The translations under genes and the position numbers were made by a program. A DNA stretch of 64,000 nt from NCBI GenBank assembly GCA_951813855.1, contig OX638380.1, forward strand, positions 1,318,876 to 1,382,875, written 5' to 3'. This document shows positions 9,381-17,594 of this stretch, one piece after another; the first letter of the stretch is position 1, and each line of letters begins with the position of its first letter. The DNA is from an uncultured Verrucomicrobiae bacterium. GTDB lineage: Bacteria > Verrucomicrobiota > Verrucomicrobiia > Limisphaerales > AAA164-E04. The notes below the pieces were generated by a model that saw only the letters and a list, made by a program, of their open reading frames with translations, ran no database searches and was not told where the DNA came from.

Positions 9381-10340
9381 CAGGCGGCGGTCCTCCGCTG
9401 AGTTCGCTCTGCGCCGCGGGCAAAAAACCCGAACGCCTCTTCCGATTCAATCTGACGCACGCAAATCAATTGCCTCAATCCGGTCGTTTCAGACCACCGA
9501 TAGGCTCCATAACTCGTCTCTTCGATTTCCGACAAATGATCCATTAACGCGTTTTCGTCGAGCGCGAACACCCGCCCCGGCGATCCCGGTTCACGCGCCA
9601 ACGCCTCGAACGAAAGGGTCTTTGCTCCCGAGTTTTTCCGAGAAGAAGATCGGGCCGACCAAAACTCGTGCACGGCGAACGCCACCACGCCTGCCCGCAA
9701 AGTGGATTTCGGGCCGCGCACGAATCGAAACTCGTCGCGGTTGCCGACAGAGCGTACCAGGCCGAGTTCGGCCAGGGGAGAATCCAAGGTATCCTCGGGC
9801 CCCGTTTTGAGCGAAAACGGTTGCTCGGCATATGTCCGCACGAAACAGACCACGTCATTTTTGATGGTCGACTGCGACGCTCTGGCGCCCGGATGTTCCT
9901 TGACCAAATGCTGAATCCCGCGGATGAGCGCGGGGCGATCGAAATTCAATCTGGAATAATGGTTGAACGCCCAAAACCACGTGGTGTTCGCCGGATCGCT
10001 GCACAGGTTCCAATGGACGAGCCATGAGGTGGCCGGATCCTCCATGTAGGGATCGAAGCCTTTTTTTCCAAACAGGGTCCGCCCGAAAGGCGTGGTCTCG
10101 CAGCCGTCTTCGGTGATGATTCCGGTAGCCGTCGCCCAATAGCGCATCGATCCGACCATGTTGCGTCCCACCCCGAAACGGGCGATCGCGTCATCCGCCA
10201 AGAATACCGAACGCTTCGTATCCCGCCGCTCCTGTTCCGCGACCGCATCGAACGCCTTCTTCAACCACCCGTGCCTTAACGGAAAGGTCGCGTGGCCCGA
10301 AAGCTTGAACCGATAATCCTTGTCGTATAGTCGGCCGAGT
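9380..10340 (-). pseudogene. sspB: sspB-like DUF4007 gene, main part, cut from its start codon by an IS
   Basis: This piece encodes the DUF4007 protein from residue 3 onward. The open frame before any usable start reads YRFKLSGHATFPLRHGW, the conserved beginning of DUF4007 proteins, then runs through LKKAFDAV. No start codon exists between the IS end (in-frame TGA at 10342-10340) and a TTG at 10264, so only a form lacking 27 residues could be made. Removing the IS and one 10-bp target copy restores an ATG at 12520 in frame and a 321-residue protein. DUF4007 is the SspB signature; SspB is reported as a DNA nickase needed for single-strand phosphorothioation. Loss of the FSGHETFP-like motif probably disables it. 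The 3' end is coupled to sspC. Confidence 0.85.
10331..10340. repeat. Target-site duplication, left copy (10 bp)
   Basis: The sequence tcggccgagt directly precedes the left inverted repeat of the ISAs1-like element and is repeated exactly just outside its right end at 12506-12515. Eight to ten base pairs is the usual duplication for this family. Confidence 0.93.
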
Positions 10341-12505
10341 CAGGACTTTTTCATGCTAATAATTTTTGATCGACGATCGTTTTTTTTAAGTGTCGAGCGG
10401 AGTATTTCGATTCGTCGGAAAAACTGTTTTTCCGAATTATGCTTCGAGTTAGGCGGCGATTGCCGATTGAGACGAGTTTCAGCCGGACAGGAGACTGAAC
10501 CGGTGCGAGTATCGGTCGAACGATCAATTCGCCGACCGAATCAGCAGGGAGGAAGCGTCGGTAATCAGGAAGGTCGGGTCAGTTTTTTTTCGGACGTTTA
10601 AACGGGGTGGTTTTCGTGACGGCTCGCAACCCTTGGTTCCGATTCGTCTGAAAATCGTCGGTAGCTTCGGCCATATTAGAGTATCCCGACTGGAGAATGA
10701 TCGCCAAGGCCAGGTTGTTGAAGAGGGCATTGTTCGTCGGCCCATGGCGAGTTCGCATAAGACAATCATCTTCGCCGAAAATCCCGTCGCGACGGCGGTG
10801 ATTGCCGTTTTCTACCGTCCAATGTCCCCGATTGAGTGACAACAATCGTTGAGCGTCGGCAGCTTCCGGAGGCAACGAAGTGACGCCGTAAGCATATTCC
10901 ACGGTCTCGGGCCCACCGTTTAAATGATGGCGGTGTCGAAGGATCCGAAAGACTTGGAGGACATGCGGTAATTTGACGGCTCCGGGAAGGGGTTCATAGG
11001 TTTGAATGCTCCGTTGATCGATGCGGCCATGTCCTTTCTCCGGGTTTTCGGTGAACCGGTCCTGGGCCACTCGATCCCAATCCAGGCTGGTCAAAAATTG
11101 AGAGAGTTCGGGGTTGTTCTCTTTGACCGTGAAGAGAAAATGGGCTCCGTTAACCAACACGATGGCATCGGCCATGACTCGGTTAGTATGGAGCGCATCG
11201 ATCGTAATGATGGCTCCCCGGATATCGACATCCTCCAAGAGAGCCGCCATCGCCGCCTGTTCGCCGCCTTGGTCTCGGCAAATGCGAACGGCGAGGGGCA
11301 CCGCATCTTGATGGCGCACGAGGATGACGGTCTCGAAATGGTCTTTGCTGTTGCGATTAGCTCCGTTGATCCGCTTCCCGTCAGCAGCCAAGGCTTCCAA
11401 GGGTTGTCGAGTCAATTGGGCCGTTACCCAGCGGTGAGTTACCGTTTGCAACGCTTCCGGATCCGTCTCGGTCATGACCCGGTGAATCGTCGCGAGAGAC
11501 GGGGCCACGCAACGGCCCTTGGCGTTGCGCCACGCCCCGAGAGTCTGCAATTGATTTGGCGTCATTTTTTGGGCGTAACGCGAAGTCGCCAAGGGGCCGA
11601 CCTTGCCGGCCAATCGAGCTAAGATGCAGATAGCGAGGACCATTTCCAGCCGATGTTTGCGTCCTTGTGCCCGGCGAAAATCAGCCATTTCCGCGAGCAG
11701 TTGCACCAATGATTTCAACTGTTTCGGGGATGTTTCTACCCGCTGCACCTGGGGGCCCCAAGACGGATCGTCCTGACGCTTCCTTAATCGGGAACAGGCT
11801 TGGGGCCGCAAGGGATAAACGTACATTTCCTTCTTGATATTGTGCCGGGCGGTATAGCGTCCGTTGCTGCGAGCGTAGCCTTGCGATTGCCCTACCGCCC
11901 GCCAATTCCCCGCGCGATAGATCGTGCCCGCGAAGTGTCGGGGATCGACGAAAGTTTCGGCCAATTCCAGCGGATGACCCCAGGTCCGTTGCCAATCGGC
12001 ACTCAGACGGCGCAGCATTTTGGCCATGACGCAGCTCCCCAGATTGCGCACTTCGCCCCGCTCGGTAAGCAGGAGGAATCGGGTATTGTTGGCAATCAAA
12101 TGCAGCCGACGAAACTGCTCTCGTTTTTTCCATCCGAGCCACTTGTCTCGCGGGCGACACTTGAACACTCCGCTTTGCCAGCCGGCTAACGCCAACCACC
12201 GGCCTCGGTACTCGGCAACATAACGCAGCCCGCGTCCGGCAAAGCCTTTGAAACCCAAGCGATGGTTCTGATCCATCAGCGAATCCCAGCGTCTTCGCTC
12301 ACTGCTCTTCACTAATCGAACAGTCACCAGCTTGAGGTTGATTTTGGCGTCCATGAGGAACCAATAACGACCGGAGAATGAAAAAGCCAGCTTTATTTTC
12401 CCATTTCGAAGGCGCTAAAGTTTCGGCTCTCTGGTGAAGGGAAAAAGCGAATATGTCCCGAAATCGGTGACACGGGCCTCTAGCGATTAGCGTGAAAAAA
12501 CCCTG
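10341..12505 (-). mobile_element. ISAs1-family insertion sequence with DUF4338-fused transposase
   Basis: A complete 2165-bp element. Terminal inverted repeats: left caggactttttcatgctaat (10341-10360); the right end (12486-12505) reverse-complements to cagggttttttcacgctaat, 17 of 20 identical. It is flanked by exact 10-bp direct repeats. One transposase gene fills most of it; 10361-10578 is non-coding. It lies within the first codons of the sspB-like gene, with the transposase on the same strand, so transcription from the sspB promoter now enters the element. The intact transposase frame and exact target duplication suggest a fairly recent insertion. Confidence 0.92.
10579..12354 (-). CDS. 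ISAs1-like transposase with N-terminal DUF4338 (DruA-type) domain
   Basis: A 591-residue protein in two parts. Residues ~10-190 look like DUF4338, the family of the Druantia protein DruA: GLRYVAEYRG, WLALAGWQSG, an IANNTRFLLL core, then ETFVDPRHFAGTIYRAGNW. Residues ~230-575 are an ISAs1/IS4-type DDE transposase, with RKHRLEMVLAICILARLAG, LEALAADGKRINGA, ITIDALHTN and FLFTVKENNP, followed by NRGHWTVENGNHRRRDG carrying the late acidic residues. The gene is intact and bounded by inverted repeats. The DUF4338 part may bind DNA or guide target choice; that is inference. Its ATG at 12354 lies 132 bp inside the right end. Confidence 0.9.
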   Translation of the reverse strand: MDAKINLKLVTVRLVKSSERRRWDSLMDQNHRLGFKGFAGRGLRYVAEYRGRWLALAGWQSGVFKCRPRDKWLGWKKREQFRRLHLIANNTRFLLLTERGEVRNLGSCVMAKMLRRLSADWQRTWGHPLELAETFVDPRHFAGTIYRAGNWRAVGQSQGYARSNGRYTARHNIKKEMYVYPLRPQACSRLRKRQDDPSWGPQVQRVETSPKQLKSLVQLLAEMADFRRAQGRKHRLEMVLAICILARLAGKVGPLATSRYAQKMTPNQLQTLGAWRNAKGRCVAPSLATIHRVMTETDPEALQTVTHRWVTAQLTRQPLEALAADGKRINGANRNSKDHFETVILVRHQDAVPLAVRICRDQGGEQAAMAALLEDVDIRGAIITIDALHTNRVMADAIVLVNGAHFLFTVKENNPELSQFLTSLDWDRVAQDRFTENPEKGHGRIDQRSIQTYEPLPGAVKLPHVLQVFRILRHRHHLNGGPETVEYAYGVTSLPPEAADAQRLLSLNRGHWTVENGNHRRRDGIFGEDDCLMRTRHGPTNNALFNNLALAIILQSGYSNMAEATDDFQTNRNQGLRAVTKTTPFKRPKKN

Positions 12506-12520
12506 TCGGCCGAGTGGCAT
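12299..12520 (-). pseudogene. Severed 5' end of the sspB-like gene fused to IS sequence
   Basis: The ATG at 12520 begins MPLGR, the true first five codons of the DUF4007 gene (its bases 12506-12515 are the right target-duplication copy). It then reads into the right inverted repeat as QGFFTLIARGP and stops at 12299. Joining MPLGR across the element to LYDKDYRFKLSGHATFP gives the expected start of the protein. The 73-residue fusion is a by-product of insertion; it overlaps the transposase start in another frame. Confidence 0.82.
12506..12515. repeat. Target-site duplication, right copy (10 bp)
   Basis: Exact second copy of tcggccgagt, directly after the right inverted repeat of the IS. On the minus strand it supplies the last base of codon 2 through codon 5 of the original sspB reading frame. 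Confidence 0.93.
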
Positions 12521-12524
12521 CTCA

Positions 12525-12553
12525 TTGAATTGCTGGGACCGATCCAGTAGAGT
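12525..12553 (+). promoter_or_regulatory. Candidate sigma-70 promoter for sspA
   Basis: The 94 bp between the sspB ATG (12520) and the sspA ATG (12615) form the divergent control region. On the plus strand ttgaat (12525-12530) and tagagt (12548-12553) are 17 bp apart, leaving a ~60-nt leader to sspA. On the minus strand a ttgacg (12572-12567) could serve sspB but has only a weak -10. The IS left this region intact. Pattern match only. Confidence 0.35.
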
Positions 12554-12614
12554 CTCGGCGGCTTGCCGTCAAGGGTTAAAACGCAACAGACGAACGCTTG
12601 CCAATCCGTATCGC

Positions 12615-13808
12615 ATGAGCGGTCCCCCGACTATCTACGCTGACTACCAGGCGACAACCCCGGTCGATCCGTATGTGCGAGACCGCATGACTCCGTTCTG
12701 GAACGAATCGGTCGGCAATCCGCATTCCGGCGATCACGCGGTTGGATGGAAGGCTCGGCGAGCGGTCGACGACGCCACCGAATCAGTCGCCAATCTCATT
12801 GGCGCTGAACCAAACGAAATCATCTTCACTTCCGGCGCTACCGAAGCCAACAACCTCGCCTTATTCGGCCTTGCCGGTCATGCCTCGCCGGAAAAAAAGC
12901 GAATACTCGTCAGCGCGATCGAACACAAAAGCGTTCTGCAATCCGCTCGGGAACTTCACTCGAAGCAGCGATTCGAGATAGAGCTCATTCCCGTCGATCG
13001 ATCCGGTGCGATCGATCTAACCGCCTTGGAAGCGACCCTGGACGACGACGTTCTGACGGTATCCGTCATGGCCGTGAACAACGAAATCGGCACCATTCAA
13101 GACCTGCCGCGAATCTCGAAACTTTTGACCGCTCGAAACATCCCTTGGCATTGCGATGCGGCACAGGCTCCCTGCGCCATAGACCTCAGCACCATTGCTG
13201 ACCTAGCCCCCTTGATCAGTATCTCATCGCACAAAATGTACGGTCCGCCGGGCATCGGAGCACTCTATATCCGTAACGAGATTCAGGAACTAATCGCTCC
13301 GCAGATCCATGGCGGCGGCCAACAACGGGGACTTCGATCAGGAACCTTGCCCGTACCTCTTTGCGTCGGGATGGGTGCCGCCGCCGAACGATTCGCCGGA
13401 TCGGCAGCCGCATCGGAACGAACCGAGTTAACGAATCTGAGAGATCAATTCGTCCGCCGCCTCGAGGAACTGGACGTAACTCTGCAAACTAACGGCCCCC
13501 CGACGTCTCAGCGTCATCCGGGCAACACCAACCTTTGTTTTATCGGCCACGACGCCCACGATATTCTCGCCTCTCTGCAACCTCGTCTTGCCGCGTCCAC
13601 GGGATCAGCCTGCACTTCCGAATTTCCCGAACCTTCCCACGTGCTCGAAGCCATTGGGCTCTCGCAGGAACAAATCGCGGCCTCCATTCGCTTCAGTTTC
13701 GGTCGTTTCACAACGGCAGATGAAATCGATCTTGCGGCTGAATTAATCAGGAATTCTCTTCGCGCGTTATCCCCGGTTCCGGAAACACGGGAATCGCTCG
13801 CCTCCTGA
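12615..13808 (+). CDS. sspA: Cysteine desulfurase (IscS/NifS type, SspA role)
   Basis: A 397-residue PLP enzyme that releases sulfur from cysteine as an enzyme-bound persulfide. Family motifs in order: YADYQATTPVD (8-18), NPHSGDHAVG (35-44), TSGATEANN (72-80), the PLP lysine K207 in SSHKMYGPPG, GGGQQRGLRSGT (233-243), and the catalytic C333 in GSACTSEFPEPSHV. It is divergent from the DUF4007/ATPase/PP-loop genes, separated from the real sspB ATG by 94 bp, so it most likely feeds sulfur to the sspD-like protein as SspA. I use the ATG at 12615 because it begins the family-like N-terminus; a longer frame from 12492 starts inside the IS and is spurious. A housekeeping IscS/SufS role is possible but no iron-sulfur genes are nearby. 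Confidence 0.9.
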   Translation: MSGPPTIYADYQATTPVDPYVRDRMTPFWNESVGNPHSGDHAVGWKARRAVDDATESVANLIGAEPNEIIFTSGATEANNLALFGLAGHASPEKKRILVSAIEHKSVLQSARELHSKQRFEIELIPVDRSGAIDLTALEATLDDDVLTVSVMAVNNEIGTIQDLPRISKLLTARNIPWHCDAAQAPCAIDLSTIADLAPLISISSHKMYGPPGIGALYIRNEIQELIAPQIHGGGQQRGLRSGTLPVPLCVGMGAAAERFAGSAAASERTELTNLRDQFVRRLEELDVTLQTNGPPTSQRHPGNTNLCFIGHDAHDILASLQPRLAASTGSACTSEFPEPSHVLEAIGLSQEQIAASIRFSFGRFTTADEIDLAAELIRNSLRALSPVPETRESLAS

Positions 13809-14140
13809 TTCGATCGAAATCGGTCAACCTCGGCATCCGGTTCGAGTTGGTTCAACAGGCAACCGATTCCTGACGGAACGCCTCTTGGGCCAGATTGCCG
13901 ACCGCCGCCACCGGAGCCAAGATCGTCCGAAACCAGGATGGGAAATCGTCCGATCCTGGCTGCCTTTTTCGGAAGTGTTCTCGCTCAGCCGGCCCGGCGC
14001 TCGGAGTTGAGGAGTCGAGCCTGTATGCCTGAACGAACGGAAATGTCCAAAGCTTGGAAAGAGTCATTCTGGCCACCCCCAATTGCGGGCAGGCTACCAT
14101 TCGGGTACTCTCAAACCGGCTCTCGGGACTATCGATTCCA
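13809..14140. other. Intergenic, no gene seen
   Basis: About 330 bp between the convergent ends of the cysteine desulfurase and Fic genes. Open frames here are short, have unusual composition and show no family motifs. I see no clear terminator with a T-tract. Confidence 0.5.
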
Positions 14141-15652
14141 TCAACCATCCCCTATCCGAGGCATCCGGAAACGTTTCCCTTCTTCCTCAGCGATCGCGGA
14201 ATCGAGGAAAGCGTTGCAGTCTTCGAGTTCCCGGCGGGTTTTCCCCACTGATCGCCAATTGATGGCTGCGGTCCATTTCTGTGCAAAATCCAGCATTTGG
14301 ATCAGCGGCTCGGGATTGCCGTTTTGCGAGAGCCTCCGCAACGCTGAAAGATAATGGGTGCGATATCCGGTCGGAATGACAATACGTTCCTCGCCTGACG
14401 AAACCAGTTCGGCGTTCATCATAATCCGGGCGGTGCGTCCGTTACCGTCGGCGAACGGATGAACCTCGGCAACGAGAAACATCATGAAAACCGCCCGCTG
14501 AAAATTGTTCTCCAAGCTGCGGTACAGATTAAATCCCTGTTCCAAGGTGCCTGCCACCAATTCCGGTTCGACGAATTCGGTGTTCCCCGCAAAATTAGAC
14601 GCTTGTTTGAATCTTCCGGGGCGTTTTTCGGGGCGGCTTTGCATTATCGTCCGGTGGCGAGTCGTGAGCAGTTCGACAAACGTGTCGTGATTCGTCGGAT
14701 TGCGGCTCAGCTGCCGAAGATCAGAAACGATCTGCCACGTGCCGAGCACGTCATGAGCATCTTCCGGCCGCTCCTTGGGGATCAAGTTATCAAAGACGAT
14801 TTTGCTGGCTTCGTTGACGGTGAATTCGGTGCCCTCGATAAAATTGGAGAAAAAGGCCTCAAAGAAGGCGAGCGTAGCGGTAGCCTCCGACGTTCGTTCG
14901 GGCTCGAATCGGGGAAACGGAGGATAATTGCGAAGCGCGACGTGCAGCGACTGAAACAGCGCCAACCGAGCCGGATCGAAGGGACGCCTCAATCCACGAG
15001 CGATAGCGACCGGCGACAGTAGCTCAGACTTTCTGGTGCCGAGCAGCGCTCCCATGATTTTATTGAGAGTTGCCGCTTCTGCTTTGAGGTCGAGTCTCGA
15101 GGCAACAGCGAGTATCTCATCCCGCAGGCTATTGACCTCAGTCAGACCCGAACGACGGATCAGAGTATCGAGCCGTTCTTCGAGGTCGCGCTGCCCGAGC
15201 GTTCGGCTGACCTGACTGCCTCGTGCCCGCGAAGGGCGCAAATTTTCCAGATAGGCTCGGGCGGTTGAACTGATGAACAGCCCGGCAACAAACGGTTGGT
15301 CGGAGGCAATGGGACCGAGGCCTCGGCGCGGCCGAAGCGTATAGTTGGGAAGTTTAATGTCTTTGCCCTTGCCGGTAACCAAACAAACCGAGCCGTCGCT
15401 TGCCGGAGCATTCTCCAACGCCGTTCGGTCGGCGATCAACGCGCCCGGAAAATAACCGGCGACGATCTGCCACAGGTTACGCGAAATTAAAGTTTCGACC
15501 GGATCGGTCAGGTTATGGGTGTAGAGACGTGAAGCCAGCTTGCGTAGTTTACCGGCTTTAACGGCCCGCGACACTTCCTTGGTGACCGATTGGTCAGACA
15601 CAAAAACTTCGGGCAGCTGGTCTAGCGAATTGGCTACGGATTTTTCAGGCAT
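14141..15652 (-). CDS. Fic-domain protein (probable AMP transferase), class II autoinhibited
   Basis: A 503-residue protein. The catalytic Fic motif HPFADGNGRTAR starts at residue 398 and keeps the histidine, acidic residue and glycines needed for transfer of AMP (or another nucleotide moiety) to a target protein. An upstream SNFIEG matches the (S/T)xxxE(G/N) inhibitory motif, so activity is probably self-restrained and this is a class II Fic protein. The first ~90 residues resemble the winged-helix, AbiEi-antitoxin-like domain often found before Fic domains (VTKEVSRAVKAGKLRKLASRLY). No separate antitoxin gene is adjacent. Convergent with sspA; it may belong to the same defence island. Confidence 0.9.
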   Translation of the reverse strand: MPEKSVANSLDQLPEVFVSDQSVTKEVSRAVKAGKLRKLASRLYTHNLTDPVETLISRNLWQIVAGYFPGALIADRTALENAPASDGSVCLVTGKGKDIKLPNYTLRPRRGLGPIASDQPFVAGLFISSTARAYLENLRPSRARGSQVSRTLGQRDLEERLDTLIRRSGLTEVNSLRDEILAVASRLDLKAEAATLNKIMGALLGTRKSELLSPVAIARGLRRPFDPARLALFQSLHVALRNYPPFPRFEPERTSEATATLAFFEAFFSNFIEGTEFTVNEASKIVFDNLIPKERPEDAHDVLGTWQIVSDLRQLSRNPTNHDTFVELLTTRHRTIMQSRPEKRPGRFKQASNFAGNTEFVEPELVAGTLEQGFNLYRSLENNFQRAVFMMFLVAEVHPFADGNGRTARIMMNAELVSSGEERIVIPTGYRTHYLSALRRLSQNGNPEPLIQMLDFAQKWTAAINWRSVGKTRRELEDCNAFLDSAIAEEEGKRFRMPRIGDG

Positions 15653-15738
15653 TTTCGACTCTTTAAACCGCAGATTAGCGATTTTTCGTCAATTAAGAAA
15701 GAGAAATTGAGATTTTTGTTGAATTAAGCTCTCCGAAC

Positions 15739-15987
15739 CTAACCAATCGCCGTTAGCACGACGGACACTCCGGTCACGGATTCAAAAGGAACCGCTCCAA
15801 CGGTGCGGTCAGGGCCGGCTAACCTGGATTCGAGGCCGAGAGCGGGCGCAAGACCGGAGGCGCGTCGGCATTCAGGAAAGTCACCGAGAACTGCCTCGGC
15901 AATATTACGAAGGCGATTTTCGAGATAATCCCCGTCTTTAGCCAACTGGACACGCGGTCGGCTCCCCTCAACAAACCCGGCAATCAA
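15739..15987 (-). CDS. Possible small hypothetical protein downstream of the methyltransferase
   Basis: An 82-codon frame with a TTG start that overlaps the methyltransferase 3' end by 20 bp. The middle (KDGDYLENRLRNIAEAVLGDFPECR) has protein-like composition, but no family is recognised. It could be a coupled small gene, a frameshifted C-terminal tail of the methyltransferase, or chance. Confidence 0.2.
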   Translation of the reverse strand: MIAGFVEGSRPRVQLAKDGDYLENRLRNIAEAVLGDFPECRRASGLAPALGLESRLAGPDRTVGAVPFESVTGVSVVLTAIG

Positions 15988-17149
15988 AGGCTCCGAGATC
16001 GCCAGGGGTATCGGGCTCGGGACACTTGATCGCCTCCAGCTGAGGCAACGCCATCATCGCAATCTCGATATATTTAGACGATAATTCTACCCCGATGCTG
16101 TGGTACCCCAAGTGGTTGGCCGCAGCCAAGGGTGATCCCAACCCGGCGAAGGGATCGAGAATCACGCCGGTCCCGAGCGGCAATGCGGCGCGAACCAACT
16201 GACGAAGAAACGCCTGAGGTTTCAGCGAAGGGTGCGGCGCCAATCGCCGTTCCGCCAGCCGTGTCGGATGCGACTTGATCACGTCCCCAAAGGGCCTGCT
16301 TTCCGACTGTCGGCGCAGACCGCCCGTTCCCCACTTGCGAAGATTATCCTGAACCCTTCCTTCGAGCGGTTTACGGAACAACAGCCAGGGTTCAGCCATT
16401 GAGCGCGGCATAACGGTAACATCAGAAAATTCCTCGTGAGCATTTTTCGGGCGGTCGCCGCCGCGCATAGTCATAACGAGCCGGAAGATCATCCCTCGGC
16501 TCTCCAAGCCGGCCTCAGCAAGTCCCGAGGCAACGATATGCGACCCCAGCGGGTTCGAAGCAACGAAGACATGGGCACCCGGAACGAGTACGCGAGAAAC
16601 GCCTTTCCCAAATCGTTCGAAAAAATCGCGCATGTGTTCGAAGTCGGCTTCTCCAAGAATCGTGAAGCGTGGGACCGGAGACCGCTGGTGACCGTCGAAC
16701 GATGGCGGTAGCCGCCAGACGCCTCCCCTGCCAGCCCGCAACTTGCGTTGCTCGATTTCCGTGTATTCGACCAGACCGTACGGCGGATCGGTGACAACCG
16801 CGTGGATACTGTTTTCCTCCCGGCGCTCCATCCAATCGAAACAATCCTCCCGGTAAAGTGCCGCCTGGTTCCATACCAACACCGGCTCCATTCGATCGTT
16901 CGACTTGTTCGCCGTCTCGTCGATGGCCTCCACCGGCTCCGATCTGAGTTGATATCGTCCGTGTTGCGTCCGTTCAAATATGTTCGGATGTTGCCTGAGA
17001 TACGAACGCACTGACGACGTCGGCACAACGCCGATTCGAGTTTCCACAAACCGCCTGATGTCCGCAACGCTGGCGCCGCCTTGCGTCGAGTCCAAGCAGG
17101 CAACGATCGCATCGCGCACCGTACCCCGAGAATGTTTCAAACGAGTCAT
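15968..17149 (-). CDS. DNA methyltransferase (beta-class N4-cytosine/N6-adenine) with N-terminal winged helix
   Basis: A 393-residue protein. Residues ~1-70 resemble a winged-helix module common in restriction-modification proteins (TVRDAIVACLDS, SVRSYLRQHPNIFERTQHGRYQL). The methyltransferase domain follows: catalytic DPPYG near residue 140, then the S-adenosylmethionine-binding DPFAGLGSPLAAA near 345. Catalytic motif before binding motif is the beta arrangement, which methylates adenine N6 or cytosine N4. No restriction endonuclease is recognisable on either side, so this is an orphan methyltransferase or part of a scattered system. The start is the ATG at 17149. Confidence 0.87.
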   Translation of the reverse strand: MTRLKHSRGTVRDAIVACLDSTQGGASVADIRRFVETRIGVVPTSSVRSYLRQHPNIFERTQHGRYQLRSEPVEAIDETANKSNDRMEPVLVWNQAALYREDCFDWMERREENSIHAVVTDPPYGLVEYTEIEQRKLRAGRGGVWRLPPSFDGHQRSPVPRFTILGEADFEHMRDFFERFGKGVSRVLVPGAHVFVASNPLGSHIVASGLAEAGLESRGMIFRLVMTMRGGDRPKNAHEEFSDVTVMPRSMAEPWLLFRKPLEGRVQDNLRKWGTGGLRRQSESRPFGDVIKSHPTRLAERRLAPHPSLKPQAFLRQLVRAALPLGTGVILDPFAGLGSPLAAANHLGYHSIGVELSSKYIEIAMMALPQLEAIKCPEPDTPGDLGAFDCRVC

Positions 17150-17594
17150 GTTGGCCCATCAACCGAAACCGCCACTTGGATAGACGTCCCGGCGTCATGG
17201 TGCAATCCGGTTTCTCGGCAGGGCGCCTAATCTCGCGACTTCAACGATTTCGCTCGCTTCCCGAGCGAAGGCGAATATGAACGGAGCGATTGAAGAAACG
17301 CATGCCGCGCAGTTACGGACACGCGGTAGTCCCCAGGAACTTCCCGATCGTCGACGTCTCTCGCCACCCCGCAGACCGCCCTTGAACCGGGACACTTCAA
17401 ATCGTCATCTGCACTCCGTCGAATTCTGTCCGAGCCCAGATGCGGCGCCTTCAGTAGTGGAGTTCGCCCAAGGACTCGTGCCTGTTGCTGCCCGAGGTAA
17501 TCCCAAGGCCGTCGTCGAACCGGGAATTACCGCACAGCACCACTTATGGAATCAGATTGCCGGTTCGACCCGAGACTGCCCTGACAAAAGCGAT
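17150..17594. other. Intergenic, no gene seen
   Basis: About 445 bp between the methyltransferase start and the DUF1501 stop. Short frames on both strands lack motifs. It must hold the methyltransferase promoter, but I could not pick out a convincing one. Confidence 0.5.

Noticed and set aside
12492..12614. Earlier start for the cysteine desulfurase
   Set aside because: The first codons lie in the IS inverted repeat and the added 41 residues are not family-like; the ATG at 12615 fits.
13852..14148. A 98-codon minus-strand frame downstream of Fic
   Set aside because: No motifs and no clear start signal; probably chance in GC-rich DNA.
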